Below are positions 61,245 through 64,000 of a stretch of DNA of 64,000 nucleotides, in pieces. Both the position numbers and the translations under genes were made by a program. Every line of letters begins with the position of its first letter. Positions within the stretch are counted from its first letter, which is position 1. The notes beneath the pieces were generated by a model that was not told where the DNA came from, did not search any database, and saw only the letters and a list, made by a program, of their open reading frames with translations. This DNA is from Sphingopyxis sp. DBS4 (GTDB taxonomy: Bacteria > Pseudomonadota > Alphaproteobacteria > Sphingomonadales > Sphingomonadaceae): assembly GCF_024628865.1 (NCBI RefSeq), contig NZ_CP102384.1, positions 197,001 to 261,000 of the forward strand, in the 5' to 3' direction.

Positions 61245-62477
61245 TCAGCTCCGGTAATCGGCGTTGATGCTGATGTAGCCGTGGGTCAGGTCGCACGTCC
61301 ACACGGTCGCGCGGCCTTCGCCGAGGCCAAGATCGGCGCCGACGCGGATGCCCAGCCCCTTGAGGTGCGCCTCGACCGGCGCCTCGTCATAGCCGTCGAC
61401 CGGCAGCCCGTCCTTCGCCACCCAGTGATCGCCAAAGCGGATCGCGAGGCGGTCGCGGTCGGCGGGCTCGCCCGCCTTGCCCACCGCCATCACGACGCGG
61501 CCCCAGTTGGCGTCCTCGCCCGCGATCGCCGTCTTGACCAGCGGCGAATTGGCGATCGACAGCGCAACGCGCTTGGCGCTGTCGTCGCTGACCGCGCCGG
61601 TCACCTGAACCTCGATGAATTTCGACGCGCCTTCGCCGTCGCGCACCACCTGCTGCGCGAGGTCGAGCGCGACGGCGTGGATCGCCGCGTAGAGCGCGTC
61701 GGCGCCCGGATCGTCGCGGCTGGCGAGCACTGGATTGCCCGCTTGCCCGGTCGCGAACAGCAACACCGTGTCGCTGGTCGAGGTATCGCTGTCGACGGTG
61801 ATGCTGTTGAACGTCCCGCCGGTCGCTTCGCTCAGCATCTCCTGTAGCAGCGCGGGCGCGACCGCGGCATCGGTGAAGATATAGCCGAGCATCGTTGCCA
61901 TGTCGGGGGCGATCATCCCCGATCCCTTGACGATCCCCGCGACCCACACGGTGCGGTCGCCGACGACCGCGCTTGCCGCAGCGCCTTTGGGAAAGGTGTC
62001 GGTGGTGGTGATCGTCTGCGCCGCTTCTTCCCAGCTCGCCGCCGGCGCGTCGAAGCCGATGACCTTTGCCAGTCCCGCGCGGGCCTTGTCCTTGGGCAGC
62101 GGCACGCCGATGACGCCGGTCGAGCAGACGAACACCTCCTTCGGGTCGCAGCCGAGATGCGCGACGACCTGTTCGACGATCTGCTCGACCGCCTCGCGGC
62201 CGCGATAGCCGGTGAAGGCGTTGGCGTTGCCGGCGTTGACGATCAGTGCCCGCGCACGGCCGTGGGCGATGCCTTCGCGGCACATCTCGACCTCGGTCGA
62301 GCAACAGAGGTTGCGCGTCGTCACACCGGCGACGGCGGTGCCCGGAACCAGCTCGATATAGGTGAGGTCGCAGCGATCCCAATTCTTGTACTGCGCGCGC
62401 GCGACGCGGCGGGTCACGCCGGCGATGTCGGGGAGGGCCGGGAAGGCGGCGGGGGCGAGGGGCGAGCGCGTGGTCAT
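61245..62477 (-). CDS. argJ: ArgJ, bifunctional ornithine acetyltransferase / N-acetylglutamate synthase
   Basis: This 410-aa enzyme recycles the acetyl group from N-acetylornithine to glutamate in arginine synthesis. The self-cleavage site is in APDMATMLGYIFTDA (Thr nucleophile of the beta chain), and segments NAGNANAFTG, VCSTGVIGVPLP and WGRVVMAVGKAG are typical. The C-terminus ISINADYRS is intact. Whether it is bifunctional depends on a separate N-acetylglutamate synthase, not seen here. Confidence 0.95.
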   Translation of the reverse strand: MTTRSPLAPAAFPALPDIAGVTRRVARAQYKNWDRCDLTYIELVPGTAVAGVTTRNLCCSTEVEMCREGIAHGRARALIVNAGNANAFTGYRGREAVEQIVEQVVAHLGCDPKEVFVCSTGVIGVPLPKDKARAGLAKVIGFDAPAASWEEAAQTITTTDTFPKGAAASAVVGDRTVWVAGIVKGSGMIAPDMATMLGYIFTDAAVAPALLQEMLSEATGGTFNSITVDSDTSTSDTVLLFATGQAGNPVLASRDDPGADALYAAIHAVALDLAQQVVRDGEGASKFIEVQVTGAVSDDSAKRVALSIANSPLVKTAIAGEDANWGRVVMAVGKAGEPADRDRLAIRFGDHWVAKDGLPVDGYDEAPVEAHLKGLGIRVGADLGLGEGRATVWTCDLTHGYISINADYRS

Positions 62478-62512
62478 GGCGCGGCGTGTAGCTTGCCAAT
62501 GCGCAAAGAAAA

Positions 62513-62643
62513 ACCCCTCCCTGAAAAGGGAGGGGCAGCGAGACTTGCGGGCTTGCCCGCTTAGTCGCAGCGGGGTGGGTGTGCCGCCAAGCAGAACGCC
62601 TGCGGCGACCCACCCCCAACCCCTCCCTTTCAGGGAGGGGAGA
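62513..62643. repeat. Paired clamp palindrome, family D (copy 3)
   Basis: CCCCTCCCTGAAAAGGGAGG at the left and CCCCTCCCTTTCAGGGAGGG at the right, with the core GCAGCGAGACTTGCGGGCTT and TTAGTCGCAGCGGGGTGGG, the same as 41088-41206. Arms differ in sequence but keep base pairing, a sign of compensatory change. Confidence 0.85.
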
Positions 62644-62645
62644 TG

Positions 62646-64000
62646 TTACGCCGGAATGCCGCTGATCGACTTCACTTCCATGAAGTCTTTCAGCCCGAAC
62701 AGTCCGCCCTCGCGGCCGTTGCCCGACGCCTTGTAGCCGCCGAACGCCGCGCCCGGTGCCGGGCCCCACGCGTTGACCGCGACCATGCCCGCGCGCAGCT
62801 TCGGCGCGACTTCGGCCGCCTTGGCGGGGTCGCCGGAGACGACCGCCGACAGGCCATATTCGGTGTCGTTGGCGATATCGACCGCTTCGTCGAGGTCACC
62901 ATATTCCATGATCGTCGCGACGGGGCCGAACACTTCTTCCTTGGCGATCCGCATGTCGGGGGTGACGCCCGAGAAGACGGTCGGCTTGATGAAATAGCCG
63001 CGGTTGACGTTCGAGGGCAGGCCGGTGCCGCCGGTCTCCAGCGTCGCGCCTTCGTCGATCGCCGACTGGATCAGGCCCTGGATCTTGTCGAACTGCGCCT
63101 TGTTGACGACGGGGCCGATATGGCCGCCCTCGGCCTGCGGGTCGCCGACTTGCGTCCCGTCGAACATCGCCTTGATGACGCCGACCGCTTCGGCCTTGCG
63201 GTCCTTGTGGACCAGGATGCGCGTCGGCGCGATGCAGCTCTGGCCGGTGTTGACGAGCACGCCCTGCACCGTCGGCGGCAGCACGGTTTCGAGGTCGGCG
63301 TCGGGCAGGACGATGTTCGGCGACTTGCCGCCCAGCTCCTGATGGACGCGCTTGACCGTGTCGGCGGCCGCCTTGGCGACGAGGATGCCGGCGCGGGTCG
63401 AGCCGGTGAAGCTGACCATCTCGATGCCGGGGTGCGACGAGATCGCGTTGCCGACGGTCGGGCCGTCGCCCTGGACGAGGTTGAACACGCCCGGCGGCAC
63501 GCCCGCGGCGTCGAGGATTTCGGCGAAGATCACGGCATTGCCGGGGCATTCCTCGGACGGTTTGAGGATCATCGTATTGCCCCCGGCGAGCGCGGGGGCG
63601 ACTTTGAGCGCGATCTGGTTGAGCGGCCAGTTCCACGGCGTGATCATGCCGACGACGCCGATCGGTTCATAGACGATCGTGTTCGCGCCATGTTTTTCGG
63701 CGAACTCGAAATCCTTGAGCGCGGCGATCGTGCCGAGGAAGCCGCCGATGCCGGCGCCGACCTGTGCGGTGCCCGCGAAGCTCACCGGCGCACCCATTTC
63801 GCTCGCCATCGACCTGGCGAGATCGGGCCCACGCTTCTTATACTCCTCGACGATGCGGTTCAGCAGCGCGAGGCGCTCCTCGCGCGTCGTCTGCGAGAAG
63901 GTCTTGAAGGCTTCCTTCGCCGCCGCGACCGCGGCATCGACGTCGGCCGCGCTGCCGAGCACGACGGTCGAAGCCGCTTCCTCGGTCGCCGGGTTGATGA
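62646..64000 (-). CDS. NAD(P)-dependent aldehyde dehydrogenase (N-terminus outside the window)
   Basis: At least 451 residues are present, beginning INPATEEAASTVV near the usual N-terminal strand. Catalytic Cys is in VNTGQSCIAPTR, general base Glu in HQELGGKSPN, and the cofactor segment MITPWNWPLNQIALKVAPAL is typical. The C-terminus FGLKDFMEVKSISGI is complete. Typical length is about 470-480 aa, so only about 20-30 residues are missing. Substrate not identifiable; the closest types are betaine/general fatty aldehyde dehydrogenases. Confidence 0.92.
   Translation of the reverse strand, partial: INPATEEAASTVVLGSAADVDAAVAAAKEAFKTFSQTTREERLALLNRIVEEYKKRGPDLARSMASEMGAPVSFAGTAQVGAGIGGFLGTIAALKDFEFAEKHGANTIVYEPIGVVGMITPWNWPLNQIALKVAPALAGGNTMILKPSEECPGNAVIFAEILDAAGVPPGVFNLVQGDGPTVGNAISSHPGIEMVSFTGSTRAGILVAKAAADTVKRVHQELGGKSPNIVLPDADLETVLPPTVQGVLVNTGQSCIAPTRILVHKDRKAEAVGVIKAMFDGTQVGDPQAEGGHIGPVVNKAQFDKIQGLIQSAIDEGATLETGGTGLPSNVNRGYFIKPTVFSGVTPDMRIAKEEVFGPVATIMEYGDLDEAVDIANDTEYGLSAVVSGDPAKAAEVAPKLRAGMVAVNAWGPAPGAAFGGYKASGNGREGGLFGLKDFMEVKSISGIPA

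Overview
This window is a GC-rich alphaproteobacterial chromosome segment, most likely from the family Sphingomonadaceae (Sphingopyxis or a close relative; inferred from gene content, not from a marker tree). Supporting signs are an Oar-like TonB-dependent receptor, a DivL cell-cycle pseudokinase, AddAB instead of RecBCD, the rpsP-rimM-trmD-rplS cluster, and many small palindromic intergenic repeats. Almost everything is housekeeping. I see no prophage, IS element, integrase, CRISPR array, rRNA or tRNA.

Layout. 1-0.7 kb: three tandem small PspB-like membrane/coiled-coil proteins. 0.9-13.7 kb: sufE, a large TonB receptor, clpX and clpP, a seven-iron ferredoxin, an S4-domain protein, a SUV3-like helicase and an M23 endopeptidase with a CtrA-type site upstream. 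13.7-17.6 kb: hemB, a GNAT remnant, a membrane-fused spermidine-synthase-like protein and a gamma-class carbonic anhydrase homologue. 17.6-21.3 kb (minus strand): dapF-mtaB-ftsY-yciB, joined by 4-nt stop/start overlaps; mtaB carries an in-frame palindromic repeat. 21.6-25.0 kb: a GGDEF/EAL protein and ffh.

25.0-29.4 kb: the rpsP-rimM ... trmD-rplS ribosome/tRNA cluster, split by a 71-aa protein gene, a LysR regulator and a vapBC toxin-antitoxin pair. trmD starts with TTG inside the vapC stop. 29.4-34.0 kb: a DUF1287 protein, asd, then a tightly overlapped set (dimethylarginine hydrolase, YjdF-like membrane protein, GFA-fold protein) and a DUF4336 protein. 34.1-38.0 kb: marR-emrA-emrB efflux operon with a palindromic operator, facing a DsbA-fold isomerase. 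38.3-46.9 kb: an alpha/beta hydrolase, an ACE-like M2 dipeptidyl carboxypeptidase, a divergent ArsR/SRPBCC pair with a perfect operator, an OmpA-like protein, an SDR, AMP nucleosidase, a peroxiredoxin and a YqgE protein.

46.9-64 kb: a TPR protein, ahcY, divL, tsaE, amgK, murU, addB, addA, trxA, argJ and a 5'-truncated aldehyde dehydrogenase. The run tsaE-amgK-murU-addB-addA combines tRNA t6A synthesis, peptidoglycan sugar recycling and double-strand break repair.

Most gaps between transcription units hold members of at least five or six repeat families (short clamp palindromes and long nested inverted repeats built of 7-9 bp units). Some coincide with terminators, and one has entered a coding sequence. 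The most interesting leads are the repeat inside mtaB, the trmD-vapC coupling, the 71-aa protein divergent from the LysR gene, the RpsP tail, and the CtrA-like site in the same window as DivL.
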